From the NCBI RefSeq assembly GCF_000189635.1, contig NW_002476226.1, positions 434,001-498,000 on the forward strand: a stretch of DNA of 64,000 nucleotides, given 5' to 3'. Source of the DNA: Tetrahymena thermophila SB210 (lineage: Eukaryota > Ciliophora > Oligohymenophorea > Hymenostomatida > Tetrahymenidae). The notes under the pieces are model-generated. The model was not told where the DNA came from. It did no database searches and saw only the letters and a list, made by a program, of their open reading frames with translations. Both the position numbers and the translations under genes were made by a program. Of the stretch, positions 25,501 through 38,228 are shown in pieces; positions within the stretch are counted from its first letter, which is position 1, and every line of letters starts with the position of its first letter.

Positions 25501-27274
25501 ACCTCTATACCTACCCCACTTCACTAATTTATTTATTTATTCAATTAATTAATTAAATAATTAATATTTTAATTTTCTATGATGGTTTTTATTAATTCTT
25601 GTATTAATAAATAAAACAAATCAAATACTTTCTTTCATAAATTATGTGCAGAAATTAACCCTACATTATAAATTTCTTATAATTATTCTTGGCACGCTGC
25701 ATCCGTAATATCAACAAAAAAGAATTAACCCACCTTGACTTAATTTTTTATATTATAATCTATTTTTATAACTATTTTATATTTTAATATTTGATGTGAA
25801 AGTCATTAGACACATCTTTGCCTTTTAGACTTAAGATATGTTGATGGCAATAAAATGCATCCATTAAGAATTTAGTAATACCAGGCGAAATATTTCTAAA
25901 GAAACTTTTGATTTGATAGTTAATATATTTATAAACATTAGTAATGAATGTGTATTTAATAAAGAAACGTTGTTTTGTATCAACTAAAATGCTGTTCTAC
26001 CTCTCTATTATTCTCAAAAAGAAAAATTAAAGCTCATATTATTGTACTAGGTACTGATTAAAAGAAACTCTTATAAAAATTTTTGAATGAAAAGTGACAG
26101 TTTAGACACTAACAAATGGCAAAAATGTCAAAATAGCCAGAACTATTTAAATTGCAATGCCCAGATGTAAAAGAATCGTATTCTGTTAATATTTTGAAAT
26201 GGTTTATAATAATTTGAATAGTTTTTAATTCAAACCCCCACCAAAGAAACCATTAAGAATATTTATTTTCTTCAGCTTTTTATTTACATAATAGGTTTAT
26301 AACTTTGTGAATTATGAAGATTTTATCAAATAATTAACTTTGTGGTTGTTTCGAGAAGCGGATTCAAACTGAAAATATATTTAATCTAATTGATAAATTT
26401 TACATTGTATTCATGGTGAATTCATGTTTTTATTATAATTAAAAATAATAAAAACAGAGGGAAAAAATTTGCGATACAAGCAGATTTTTTAATTAAATTA
26501 TCAAATCTAACAAAATTTAACAATAAAGGCGTAAGAAGATTAATTTTTTTTCAAAGACTAATTGAATATTTTACTTTACATATTTTAAATGTACTAATTA
26601 ATATCTTTCTTTTGAAGTAATTAGTTTTTATTATACATCTATTAGTAAAGCAACATTTGTTATAGCAAACTGAGCTTAATATCCTCTATTTTTTGGTATT
26701 TCATGTTCCTTTACAACAAACCTTTCTCTTCTCCAAATGCTTACATGTTTTTACCCAAATTAGAAATCCTTGCTAGTTAATTTATCTTACATATAACAAT
26801 AAATTTGATAAAACTGTAAATGTACACTAAATTTGTGTGGTTGAAAATTTAGCTTATAAAATATGTTTAAATGTTAAAAAAGATTGGTTTTGCGCATAAA
26901 AAGAATTTTAAAATTTTTTATTGATAATCAAAGTCTGACAAAAGAAAGAAAGCACAGCTAAGATTTTTAATTATTTGTTTGATTAGAGAAAAGTCTTTTT
27001 TTAAATTAAAGCATAAAAATTATATGAATTATTTATTAGCCATAAAGCTAAATACCAATAAAAAATCATTAAGACTGTTAGAAAAAATATTGATTAATGC
27101 GCGTCGTCAAATAAAAGGAAAATTGACGTCAATAAAAAATAGACTTGGTAAAGTAAGAATGAGTTAGTTATATGAATTGTTATTTTAAAACTAATTGCAT
27201 TTCTCTTACAAACAGAGATGTATTCTTTTAAGAAATGTTATTATAAATAATTTATTTGATATGACAGGCATAGA

Positions 27275-27294
27275 AGATAGATAGATAGATAGAT
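27275..27294. repeat. GATA/ATAG microsatellite
   Basis: About four to five ATAG units, with further imperfect ATAGA copies to about 27310. Confidence 0.8.
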
Positions 27295-29540
27295 TAATAA
27301 ATAGATAGAATTAATTATTGATTGATTATCTTACTTTTTTTTTACACAAGTGATCTCTAATTTGTTAATAACTATTAAATTAGTTTGCGTATTAACTTCT
27401 TTATTAAATTATTGATAAAATTAACTAAATTTATAGTTTTTTCGAAAAAAAAATATATAATTTTACTATTTAATTATCTTTTAACGCCTGTCATAACTTT
27501 ATACATTGGAAAAACAAGTTTCTTGTAAATAAGTTTCAATAATATTCATATAAACGCCTTCTTTTGATTGCTATACTTGTACTAAGCAACAACGTATAGA
27601 ACCTTGAAGAGATAAAGACGTTTGTAAAAACTAAAATTATCTATTTATAAATAATTTTATAAAAAACATTATAAATTTTGTACTGGTCCGATTTTAAGGG
27701 AAAAACCTTTAAGAAACACAAAAAACTCAAATAATTTTGAACTAACTAAATTTAATACAGCCGTTGCCAGCAATCAGAGTCTACTGCTTAGCAATTAGCT
27801 TCAAATTTACAAAAAAGTTAAAATTAATATTATATGTGTGATTCGAAAGCAGGAGAAGTACATTTTATCATATTTATTATTTTGCTAATAAAGCATCCTA
27901 GCCAACTTTAAAATTTAGGAAAAAATTCCTTACACAAATTTATATAACTAACATGCAGCAAAATGTTAGTTAATTTTTTATAGTATGTATTCAGCGAAAA
28001 AATTTCACCGAATATTATTTCATCTTTTAGTAACAATTATTATTCCAAATACCTCATCTATATAAATACATCAACCTCAAGAATGCTTTATTTTACTTAA
28101 AATTAGCACACTTTCCTTTTGCCATGTTTGAAATTAATCCAATAATATTTAGGTATTTGTAAAATATGATTTAAAACTAAACTGTATAAAGTTATTATAT
28201 CTTTTTAGTTTTTCAATTACGAAGTTTGTACTAGTGAGGAGAAACACTTACCGCTTAAAAGTTAATTTCACGCTTTCATTTTATAGAAAAATGTACGAAT
28301 TTTATTACCACAATTTATACAATAATTTAACTTTCATTAAAAGTATAGTTAAAATGATAAATTACTGTACTTTTGGATAAAATCTAGAAGAATGGTTCTA
28401 GAAACGTCCGAGATTGTATTGGTTATATCAAAGTATTAAATCTTATTTAGTAAGTATATCTTCAAGTACAAACAAATCAGTAAATCAGAAAAAAACAAAT
28501 TCTTTTCTTTATTTATATTGGCTCTCTTTTTCTTAATTTGTTTAAATCAAAATGAACAAATTTCATTTGAGGAGATATGTTAAAACATTTGCAAGAAAAA
28601 TTATTTATATATTCCAATACAAATCATATTCTTTTGATAAAATATCTTAATTCATTCTTTTAGTTTTAAATTTGAACATATTTGAATTATTTATTTCTTT
28701 AGATACAAAAATGAATGAAAACTTTTATTAAACAATCAATCTATCGCTGATTGAATAAATAACGGTTGATTTTTTGTTTCAAGTAGTGTGTTCGAAAGAA
28801 AGAATCTCAAAAAAATAATAAAAGAGCTTAATTGAGAGCCATTTAGTTTGATATAAAAAATATTTTTATTAAACCCCCTTTAGAAAGATATAGACACAAA
28901 TCACTTAAGTGATTAATATAAAATGGATGATAGTCTTTAAACAAAAATATTAATTTACAGAAAGTTGATTGCGCTCATGAAACAAGTCGGATAATAGACA
29001 AGATTAAATAAATTTCATGATGATGTAATTTCGATCTCCTAGTTTCTTACAATAAAAGATTTATAATACCACAGAATATTTTTTCCCAAATAAGGATTAT
29101 TATAATTAATTTGGATGACTATTAAGCAGATTCATCCAAATAAACAAGAAATTGTAATTATTATAATCATGCATCTGGTGAGAAAAGTAAAAAATATAAA
29201 GATCTTTGCTTAGTAAATAAAAAATTAAAATCTAAGAGGTTTCCCATTATTAAATTACTAATAAGACAAAACTGCAAAAACATGGAGATAGAATTAATTT
29301 GGCTTTTTAGCAAATTTTGTGTTTCAATATTAAATTTGCTAAATAGAAAATACTTCATTCATTCACTCACTCACACATATCAATTAACATTTAATAAATA
29401 ATTTTAAATGGTAATTTATTAGACGAAATTGAAAATAGAAAGATTAGTTGATGAATTGGTCCCCCACAAAAATAAATAAAATGTGCTAATGAAATTATAA
29501 TTATTATAAATAGGCATGGTTAGTCTTTAAAAGTATTTGT

Positions 29541-29566
29541 ATATTTATTTATTTATTTATTTATTT
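29541..29566. repeat. ATTT tetranucleotide microsatellite
   Basis: About six ATTT units inside the gene-free region. Confidence 0.85.
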
Positions 29567-29606
29567 TAGTTTGAAACTAAATTTCTTCTTAAACAACCAA
29601 ACAGCG

Positions 29607-29640
29607 ATTGATTGATTGATTAATTAATTAATTAATTAAT
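29607..29640. repeat. Compound GATT/AATT tetranucleotide repeat
   Basis: Four GATT units pass directly into five AATT units, so one end of the array is self-complementary. Confidence 0.85.
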
Positions 29641-30821
29641 CAACTGAGATATTAAGACTACTTAATAAAATCTATTTATTAATCAAAATCTGCAAAAGAA
29701 CCCCTAGGATTATTTTTAAATCCAGAGATTAATTGCTATTCTGATGGTACATAATAAAAAGGATTCTTTTTTTTCTGTTATGATTAGTATTTATCATATA
29801 TCATATTTCAATAGAAACTGACTGAACCATTCCCAACTAATTGCAAAACTGCCTATAAGTAGATTGATAATTTAAATACCCTATAGTGATTTTCGCCAAA
29901 AATTTTCACATTATCTTTCGATTCATGTTTATTCTCATGTTGTTTAGTCAATTTTTTGTTTAATAAGTTAATGTGGCTAAATTCAGCCGTAAGTCGCACT
30001 GGATTTATTTTGCAGACCTTTTCTGTTAAATTTTTATTCCTTAGGTACTCAAAAATATGATATTTGCTTTAATCAAAATTAGGCTAATACAAAAATATGT
30101 TTGCTAGAACAGAGAGAGATTTAGTTGTTTAGTAATGATGAAATCAAAAATTGGTTCATTTGTTTTGCTTGTATTTATATACAAAAAGCATGATCTTAAT
30201 TAATTCGTGCTTTACAATTTTTTTGTGGTTATTATAGTTATACCAATAAGCATTATTTGAATACACCAGAATCAAATTACAAATCTAGGCTTACTTTGAA
30301 TATTAATAATACAATTTAAAGAAGTCTTTTATAAATTTTACTATTTTTTGAATTGTTAATGTGCTAAATACATTTTAGAATGAATTATACGTCATTTCAT
30401 CTTATGAAGTTTACTTATACATCATCAAGAATGACTTTTGATAAGACTTACGACATCCAAAATTAATTGGGGATAATTTATAAATTATTGAAAATTTGGC
30501 TGTATGCTACTTTATTTGCCAACACTTTTTTGTAGCTTTCTTAATTAAATCCTCTTTTTTAGATTGTTTGGTTTTTGGTCACTTTAATGTTTTATTAATA
30601 TTAGATCAATCAAATTATATTGAATTAACACTCAAAATATATAATCAAGATTCCTCACTTTATCTTTCCTATAAATTACCAAACTTTATCTTCAACATAA
30701 ATATAAAAATTAATTAACAAAAAAAAATAAATAAAAATCAATCCCCACAAAAAAAGGTCTTTACCTTAATACTACATACAAAAATCAAAAAAAACCTAAT
30801 ACTAACCTCCCTTCACTAAAA

Positions 30822-31774
30822 ATGAGACTCATCCCTGACATGGAAAGATTTGGTTATCTTGACAGAAACGATTCTGACTGCCTTGATACCCTTGACGCTA
30901 AGAGAAGATACAAGAGAATCTCTACCTTCAAGCGTAACTAACTCCTTGAAAAGATCTTCTTTGAAAACAAAAAAATTAAAATCGTAATTATTTCTTTCTT
31001 TCCTTATTAAAAGCTCATTTCAGCTTTATACTTTTGTTAGTTAAAATCTTTGCAAGAGTTTCTTGTTAAAATTAATTTTTTTGCTTTTTTTAGAAAATAT
31101 TCAGCTTAAAAATCCCTTTAATTCTTCACTTGATAATTTATTAAATATCGTATAACGCGAAGATAAGCAAAATTTAATGAAGTTGTAAGCTTTAAATAAA
31201 AAGTAAAAAAATTAATTATCAAAAGCTAAGAAAAAAAACAAACAAACAAACAAAAAACCAATCTTTTGAATATTTACTTTCAAAAAAAGCACTAAAAAAA
31301 CTAACAAACACCTCTTAAATCAAAAAATTTGTCTTTTCAATATCTAAATATATCTTTTAAAATAAATAGGCTGCCTAAGAATTGAATATTAATTACTCAT
31401 CTGCCAAGACTATTTTACACTTATACAGAAAGAAGGCCAAGAAAATCGGTAACTAAAATGCTGCCCGTCTTAGTGAAAACACCAGATGTGGAGTCAGACC
31501 CTTACCAGTAGTAAATGGATCTAATTCTAACTAAATGGAAATTGTCATTTCATAAGGTGGTCGCACTACATGCAACATCTCTTTGGCTTCCAGCTTCTAA
31601 GTAGTTGCAGTTACCAAGAAAACTGAAAGTGAAATGTAATAAGAAGAAAGTGAATTCGATTAATCCACTTACTAATTACAAAGCATTTGTCCTCAATCTC
31701 AAATTGAAGTTTAATAATTACAAGCTCTCTTCGATTTGTCAAGCGAAAGCAATTACAGCGCTATGAGCTTATGA
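30822..31774 (+). CDS. Small helix-turn-helix protein with highly biased codon use
   Basis: 188 residues in two exons, 30822-30983 and 31370-31774 (phase 0; 386-nt intron). Residues about 36-76 form a helix-turn-helix-like unit: FKRNQLLEKIFFENKKIKI, then AAQELNINYSSAKTILHLYR across the splice, followed by the basic KKAKKIG. This pattern is typical of DNA-binding HTH proteins common in protists, so a nucleic-acid-binding or transcriptional role is inferred. The C-terminal ~60 residues are Q/E/S-rich and acidic. Codon use differs from all neighbours: AAG, GCC, ATC, CTT and TCT are preferred over AT-rich synonyms, which in ciliates usually marks strong expression. The gene stands alone between two long gene-free stretches. 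The start ATG lies in the TAAAAATG context common to ciliate starts. Confidence 0.8.
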
Positions 31775-32682
31775 GAAAGTTGATAACTTCTAGAAATTAT
31801 AGAATAAAACAGCTAATTAATTAGATTATATTTCCGACTTTTCAATTCAACAAATACATAAAAATATAACATAACAAACAATAAAATTTCTTAATTATAT
31901 AATAAAAAATTCCTCTAAACATAATATAAAACACACACAGTCAAAACCTATAATCTTCTTTCCTCTAATTCGTTCTTAACTCATTTAGAATAATAAGTAT
32001 TATGATTAAATTTGCTTTTAAATACTCAACACTGCAATTAAGTCACTGTCTTTACTTAAGTACAAACTAACTTTAGAAATGTAACAGTTTCTAAAGCATA
32101 ATGAATAAAATGTAGATGAACGATATTAGTTGAAGAGATCTTCCGTTTTGACCATTCATTCCTTCCTCATTGAGAGTAGGATAATGGACTTTAAGGCTTC
32201 AAAAAGCAGCTTTAAAATACAGAACTTACTCTCTTAATTCATAACAATTTACAAGGATAAAAAATAATAAAAACAATTAATTTATATAATAACCTCCTTT
32301 TAAATCATTTATTATTTGCCTTGATAAAAACACATAAAAAAACAAAAATAATTCTTATATAATTATAAATATCTACATCTTTATTGTCTTCTTCTTCTCT
32401 TTGTATACAGTATCAATTTCTCATTGTTTCTACAATCAAATCAAATCAAATTAAATCAAATCTTTTATTTTAACATGCTTTCTGCATATAATTAACAATT
32501 GTAATATAATATTTTCATTCAATTAATTAATTGCTATCTAAATAAATGAAATTTATGCATGATGAATAAAAAATAAAGTATAAATAGATTTATTGCTAAC
32601 TTTCTAATATTTTAAAATATTTGTTTGAAATCGAACAAGCTGTTTGTTAAAAATCAGTATATCTCCAGTATTAGATGAAAAC

Positions 32683-32700
32683 GTGTGATTCAAATCACAC
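32683..32700. repeat. Inverted repeat, 8-bp arms
   Basis: Arms GTGTGATT and AATCACAC are separated by CA. The half-site TGTGA..TCACA is symmetric and could be a binding site for a dimeric regulator or a small hairpin. Confidence 0.7.
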
Positions 32701-32822
32701 TAAACATGATGCTAAAATAATTAGGATAATTTTAACAAATATTTATTTAAACAGATAAAATTTTAAAATCATCCCCTTTTTATTGTGTCTTAATTTTTAA
32801 GAAAATTTAGATTTTTTATAAA

Positions 32823-32840
32823 GCGAAATTATAATTTCGC
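32823..32840. repeat. Perfect 18-bp palindrome
   Basis: GCGAAATTATAATTTCGC reads the same on both strands, with GC-rich ends in otherwise AT-only DNA. Confidence 0.8.
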
Positions 32841-33854
32841 ACTATATCATATTAGAACCTTAGAAAAATTAGTACTAGACTGATACAATGTTTAAAAGAG
32901 TAATTAATATTTGTTAAGTATAACATCTAATTCCTTCTATCTCTCTCCAGCTTATTTGAATGATTAATTAGACTTTTAATAGATAGTATAAATTATTCTA
33001 AACATGTTATTCTACTGGCAAAAAAGAATATTATATTTAAAAATAACGATATATTTTAATTTAAATGCATAATAATAGTTTATTTAAATTATAAAATAGA
33101 AACTTTTTATGTTTTAGGGTAAACAAAAATTTAAAAGATTTTTGAGTATTTCTTCATTAAATATCTAAATAAGTGTAAAAAAAAATACATCAAAACTGCT
33201 TTAAAAAAAGATTTCCCTCTCAAATAAAGATTCAATTCGAGTGAGTTTAGATATTTTTCTACTCCTATTACAAAATTTAATATACTTATTAGTTGTTTAC
33301 GCAAACAAGATACAATTTAAATAAAATTTAAAACCTAAGATAAATAATATTTTGGATCTAGATAAAAGTATTTGGTTTTAGTTTTCATCTTTTTCATATT
33401 AAAATACTTTATGGCTAACAGCCAAATTAAAATTTTTGCTAAAGTTTTAAAGGTTTTCCCTATCATCCAATTATTAAAGTGCTGATTATCCATAAAATAT
33501 ATTAAATTCTGAAAACAACTTGCATAAAATATGGAACGTAGGTAAATGACACACTTTGATTTCTAATTTGAGTAAGTTGGGATTTTAAAATTTTGAAGTT
33601 AATAAAATAGAAGAAAATATTGGAAATACTTAATAGTTATTTTTGAAAATTAATTTTTGAGTGATTGATTTAGAAAGATTCAAATCCTTTATTTCCACTA
33701 ACCTGCATAATATAGGGATTATTAATTAACACATAATGTGCTGAATCAATCAATAATACAATAAATTATATTTTTAATTGGAAGGACAGATTATAGATCT
33801 AACTTTTCTCCCGTTAAAATCTCATACCAATTACTTAATTTTTTTCTAATGTTG

Positions 33855-34703
33855 TCATTTTGACTATGTTTGCTTATTTGCCTTAAATTTTTTCTATTTC
33901 ACTAGTGCTTTCATTGCCATTTTGCCTTCCAAACAATCTAAGAAAAGCATGAGAAATTATTCAATAGCTTTAAAACCTTTTATTTTTTAAATTCGATGTG
34001 TTACTTCTTTAAGAAAGAAGAGGAGGAAATCAGTGGAAATAAATAATTCGTCTATAAGATAGATATTGGTATTTCAAATTTATAAATTTTCAAACAATTT
34101 ATTACCTATACTTAAAAGATATTTAAGTTTCTTTTATTGTTTCAAAAATATCTTCAAAGAGATTTTGATGATAAATTAAATCCAAAATATGATGGGAAAA
34201 AATCAAATAAGTAATAAAAAATTTTGGTATTAAGTAATTATTAGGCAATTATTCTAAAATGATTGATTACTTGTTTTCATTAAAAGACTTTTTTACTTTC
34301 TATGATTATTTATTTATAAATACACCTTAAAAGTTTTTTAAGTTACAACATTAAATAAAGGTTTACTCTGTAACCTTCTATCTCTTTTTCTGAAATATCA
34401 ATTTGAGAATAATTGTTACTTTTATTCTTTTTTTAGAATCCAATAATTTTTAATTGCACATTATCAGATCTAAATTTTTTAAATAGATTTAATATTAATC
34501 TTTCTTATGAAAATTTTCTAAATTGAAGAGGTTTTTCCATAAAAAGTTTCTAATAAATATACATTAACTATAAGAAAAAAATATAATTTCCTTTTTCTTC
34601 TCTGATATTGTCTTTATCAATACCTTCTTTACCTTAATTTATGCAGTTTTATTATATTATTAAAAAACCTTTACTAAAAAATATAATTATAACTTTTCAA
34701 CAT
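33855..34703 (-). CDS. Candidate gene, possibly mitochondrial, poorly defined
   Basis: Weakly supported. A first exon beginning at ATG 34701-34703 reads MLKSYNYIFQQRFFNNIIKL, which resembles a mitochondrial presequence, and ends at a GTAAAG donor. After the intron a long TGA-free frame includes NKQSIILEQLPNNYLIPKFF and HHILDLIYHQNLFEDIF, then meets a GTAATA donor near 34112. A further frame on the same strand (about 34050 to TGA 33855) reads like protein (FLKEVTHRIQKIKGFKAIEQ, FLMLFLDCLEGKMAMKAL), but its phase does not match the simplest splice, so one junction is wrong or the last part is not joined. No family is recognised. Confidence 0.3.
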
Positions 34704-35892
34704 ATTGTTAAATTTTAAATTGCTTAGAAATGAAAAGCTTTTTTAAGTATTACCCAAAGTACAAAGATATTCCAATATGTTAGATATCCTAAAATAAGAA
34801 GGAAACAATCAAAAAATATCTTAAGAAATTAAACAGTAAACAAATATTTGACTTAAAGAAAAAAAAAATTACACTTGTAAGAAATAACATCAAAGTAAAT
34901 TAATAGTTTCGTTTGTTTTTGTCATTTCGATCATCAATTAATTTTCCACAAATTTGTTACAGGCGAATTTAGAGTTCATTTACTTTCTTATTAATTGAAT
35001 ATGGATTTCAAACATAATTAAAAAAGATTATAATAAATTAAAAACGTGAGGTAAATTTTACCTAAATTGAATAGCTTAACTTCAAATATCATTTATGAAA
35101 ACATCAACACCTAATCACAGGCTATTAATGCAATATCATTTAATTAGCTATTACTATATGTTTCAATTAAACTCGCAATATAAGTGATTATAACCTCAAT
35201 TCATTTTTTTTAGGTTACAATTTATTTAATTTTGATGATGCATCTATTTTCATAAATTTTTTTAAAAAAATTTATTTAATATTAATAGAAGAGTTAAGTA
35301 TGATTTTAAGCTTTTAAATACAAACAAACAAAATATTTTATAATCATTTATGTTTTAATATTTTAATTACTATAATATAAGTTTTAAAAATAAATAAGAT
35401 GCCAAATAAATTAAAAAAATTAAAAACTTTATTCTTAAAAAATTTTTTTCTATAATAAATTTATTAAGTGCTAAAACAAAAATCATTTTTAAACATTTCT
35501 TAAAAATTATGTAAATTATTTTATCATAAAATATTCAAGCAATAATCATTAAGTTAAATGAACTTTTCTTGCTATATTATTTTTTAAAATTTTATTTTTA
35601 GTTTATTTTTTATTTTTTCAAACATAATTTTAAATACTAAATTTATGTTGTCAATACTTATTAAAAATGATATTATGTAATTAGAATTTTGTAAAACAAT
35701 ATTTATTTGAATAAATAAAGATTAGTTTTTTTAAAATTAATTTATTTAAATAGATATTTAGCAAAGATTATAAGATATTTAATTGTTGATAATTGTAAAA
35801 ACTGTAAAAGCGATAAATATATTATGCAATCAAATAAATAAACTAAATCTAATTAGAGTATTTAAATTTCCATTTTAAAAAATAAAATAAAA
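34704..35892. other. Intergenic
   Basis: About 1.2 kb of AT-rich sequence with A/T homopolymer runs; no gene recognised. Confidence 0.5.
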
Positions 35893-38228
35893 TCAATTTG
35901 ATGGCTTATAAGCTTGCTCAAATAGCTGGCAAACATCACCTTCAGAAGAATTCAAAATTATTAGATTGTATCCTAACTTTTAGAAGTAATCAATCTTAGA
36001 TTAGGTACTTAGATTGAATTTAACTTCAGTAGAATTTTCTTCTACTAAATAGCTATTGTATTTTAAGATGAAAACAACATCTTTCTCATTGAGTATAAAA
36101 TTGGTGTAAAATCCGTCAACTATTTTTAAAATAACTGTTAAATATATTTTTTATTTTTAATCATAAATTACCGAATTGAGATTATTTGTGGCTGATATTT
36201 TTTTACTCTAAATAATTCTTAAGTTAAATTTCTTCCTAAATTTGTATGGGGTTTTCTTTTAATGTAAAGCTTTTAGATTGCTTTCCTAAGTTTTGTTCAA
36301 AGAGAGCTAATGTTTCTTAGCTCATTAAATTCTAATAGGCCTTATAAGAGCATCTAATTAGATTTAAGTAAAAGGATTCTTAATTATGGTCTATTCTTTA
36401 AAAGATTTATTCCCAAACATCTTTTTCAAAGTACTAAATTCTATAAAACACAATTGCTAGGTAATCAATATACTTATAACGGAATTTTATGTCACTAGAG
36501 AAGATACTCTCTATCAAATATTTGCTAATGTTATCCTTAGTAATGATGCCTAAATTTGCAGCACATAAGAGTAAGCAAGAAACATACTTGTCAAATTAAT
36601 GAATCTTTTCAGTCTGTATATTATTGATGCTAGACTAAATGCTTTTAATAATAAAGAAGATAAAATTTAATTAATATAAAATTATAAAATTTTACTATTC
36701 TTTTATCTTAGGGGTTACAATCGAACTCTTACCAAGAGAGTATAAAATGTTTGTTTTTATTTAGTTAGAATGCTCACGTTCTAAATTTTTTTCAAGAAGC
36801 TTGCAGTACTTCATATTTTCCTCTTTGTTTTTGATGAAAGTTTCACTGCTCATTATGTAAAAGTATACAAATTCTAAATTAAGTTCTTTTTAAAGGTCAC
36901 CTTCTAAAGCATCTAAGCACATCTTTACAATTTCATCTAAAACTTATTGATTTTAAATTATAAAGTTCTTTTGCTAAAATGTTGCATGTGAAGCTGCCTA
37001 TTTTTATAAATTTAATATTTATTTAGATATACTTTAAAATATTAAAAAAAAAGGAGTTTTTACAATTTTGCAAATTCCTTTTCAAATTTATTTTTATTAG
37101 TAAAAAATTATACATTAAATCTCCAAAATTAGTTTTAATGAGAATATCATGTACAATAAATAAAATAAGTATCAAATATTAACTTTTCTATATCAATTAA
37201 ATGTATAAAAAAATAATTTACCTATATCAAATTCAAAGCATCATACTTTGAAATAGTTTAGTTTTAGTCTAACTTAACTTAGGATAAAACTTTACAATAT
37301 TTATCAAAAGCATCCTACTTATTGAAAGTCTATGTAAAGTTGTAATATTTAGAAGCAAACAATATATCATTTATGTCATAAGAATCTTTAGAGTAGAACT
37401 AAACAGATTCTAACACTTATTAAAAATATGTTGGAATAAATTCCTTAACATAGTCCAAATATTATTTCTAGTTATTGCCAAAATTAATAATATTCAATAC
37501 AAACATTAATTTTTGTATAGCAGTAGATGAACTAGTTGATTCGTTTTAATCTATGCTCTAATAAAACTTCAAGTATTAGCTATACAAATACTTATATTTC
37601 TTTTAAATTTACTTGTTGTTAACATTTAATGTAAGAGCAGTAGCTAATGAGAAGTTAAATACAAACTAGTCTAAATTTTTCACTTCATATTTAATAATTA
37701 GATTTTCGAAATCTTTTTCGGAGAAAAACTCGTTGAAAAATTTCATATGCTAAATGTAGCATTTAGCAAGAGCAAAACTCATAATGTTGAATCTATTCTT
37801 TATGCTTTCTCTGCGGTAAAGGTCAATATCATAACGGCTAGCTGAGATTTTTCTGGCATCAGCATCTTATAATAAAGTATTTAAGAACTAATCGAGGTCC
37901 TTTTGCTAATTTAAAATTGAAAATAATTAATAACAATTAATAAGTAAGTAAGTAACTTGCTTAAAACTCCATTTATTTAAAAGAATATTCAAGTAATATA
38001 GTATTTAATTGCTATTTAAATTACCTAAATGGAATTTTTTTGTGAACCACCATGCTATTTACCTTGGTTTTTATTTTATCCTTTTCTTTACTATTGCTAT
38101 TATTTTTACTAATTCTAAGTTTCTTCTTACTAAGGTTGTTGAGTTGAACAAAAAGTGAATGCAAACTTTTAGTTTAACAGCTACACAGATGTTATGTTTT
38201 TGTTAAATAAGTTAAAATATTTTAGCAT
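35893..38228 (-). CDS. Mitochondrial protein with RAP-like C-terminus
   Basis: Five exons. The first (38025-38228, 68 codons) gives MLKYFNLFNKNITSVQLLNQ and more, an amphipathic basic presequence with few acids, followed by a Q-rich linker. A 119-nt phase-0 intron leads to KDLDQFLNTLLQDADARKIS. A long all-helical region rich in Y/F/K/L follows, split by introns near 37.0-37.2 kb, 36.63-36.73 kb and 36.13-36.17 kb. The last ~65 residues have the pattern of a RAP domain: NEKDVVFILKYNSY, then a charged linker, KIDYFQKLGYNLIILN and a terminal helix to TGA 35893-35895. FASTK/RAP proteins act in mitochondrial RNA processing and ribosome assembly, so that role is inferred. The RAP call rests on spacing and the LGYNLIIL block only; a generic helical-repeat mitochondrial protein is the alternative. 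Confidence 0.7.

Larger units (their letters stand above)
22392..30821. other. 8.4-kb gene-free region
   Basis: The longest stretch without a supportable gene. It is AT-rich with scattered islands of slightly higher GC (about 25.2-26.3, 27.5-28.1 and 28.9-29.2 kb) and several microsatellites listed separately. TGA-free frames occur, notably on - from about 26413 to 25545, but frames of that length are expected by chance when TGA is the only stop. No tRNA, rRNA or transposase signature was seen. It could be rapidly evolving intergenic DNA, a long non-coding transcript, or, if this is germline (micronuclear) sequence, an eliminated segment. Confidence 0.6.
31775..33854. other. Gene-free stretch with two inverted repeats
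   Basis: About 2 kb downstream of the HTH gene. Apart from two strong inverted repeats, listed separately, it is simple AT-rich sequence. A 28-codon frame on - near 32.2 kb is too short to support. Confidence 0.5.

Noticed and set aside
25545-26413. A TGA-free frame of about 290 codons on the - strand inside the gene-free region
   Set aside because: With TGA as the only stop and this base composition, a few frames of this length are expected by chance in 8.4 kb. It lacks a good start, a conserved motif and gene-like codon pattern.
26979-27167. A 62-codon + frame rich in K, L and N
   Set aside because: It starts at TTG, ends at TAG (a Gln codon here), has no motif, and looks like a chance frame.
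32683-32700. Resemblance of the inverted repeat to a bacterial CRP site (TGTGA..TCACA)
   Set aside because: A eukaryotic nuclear sequence has no CRP; the match is coincidental, so only the symmetry is reported.
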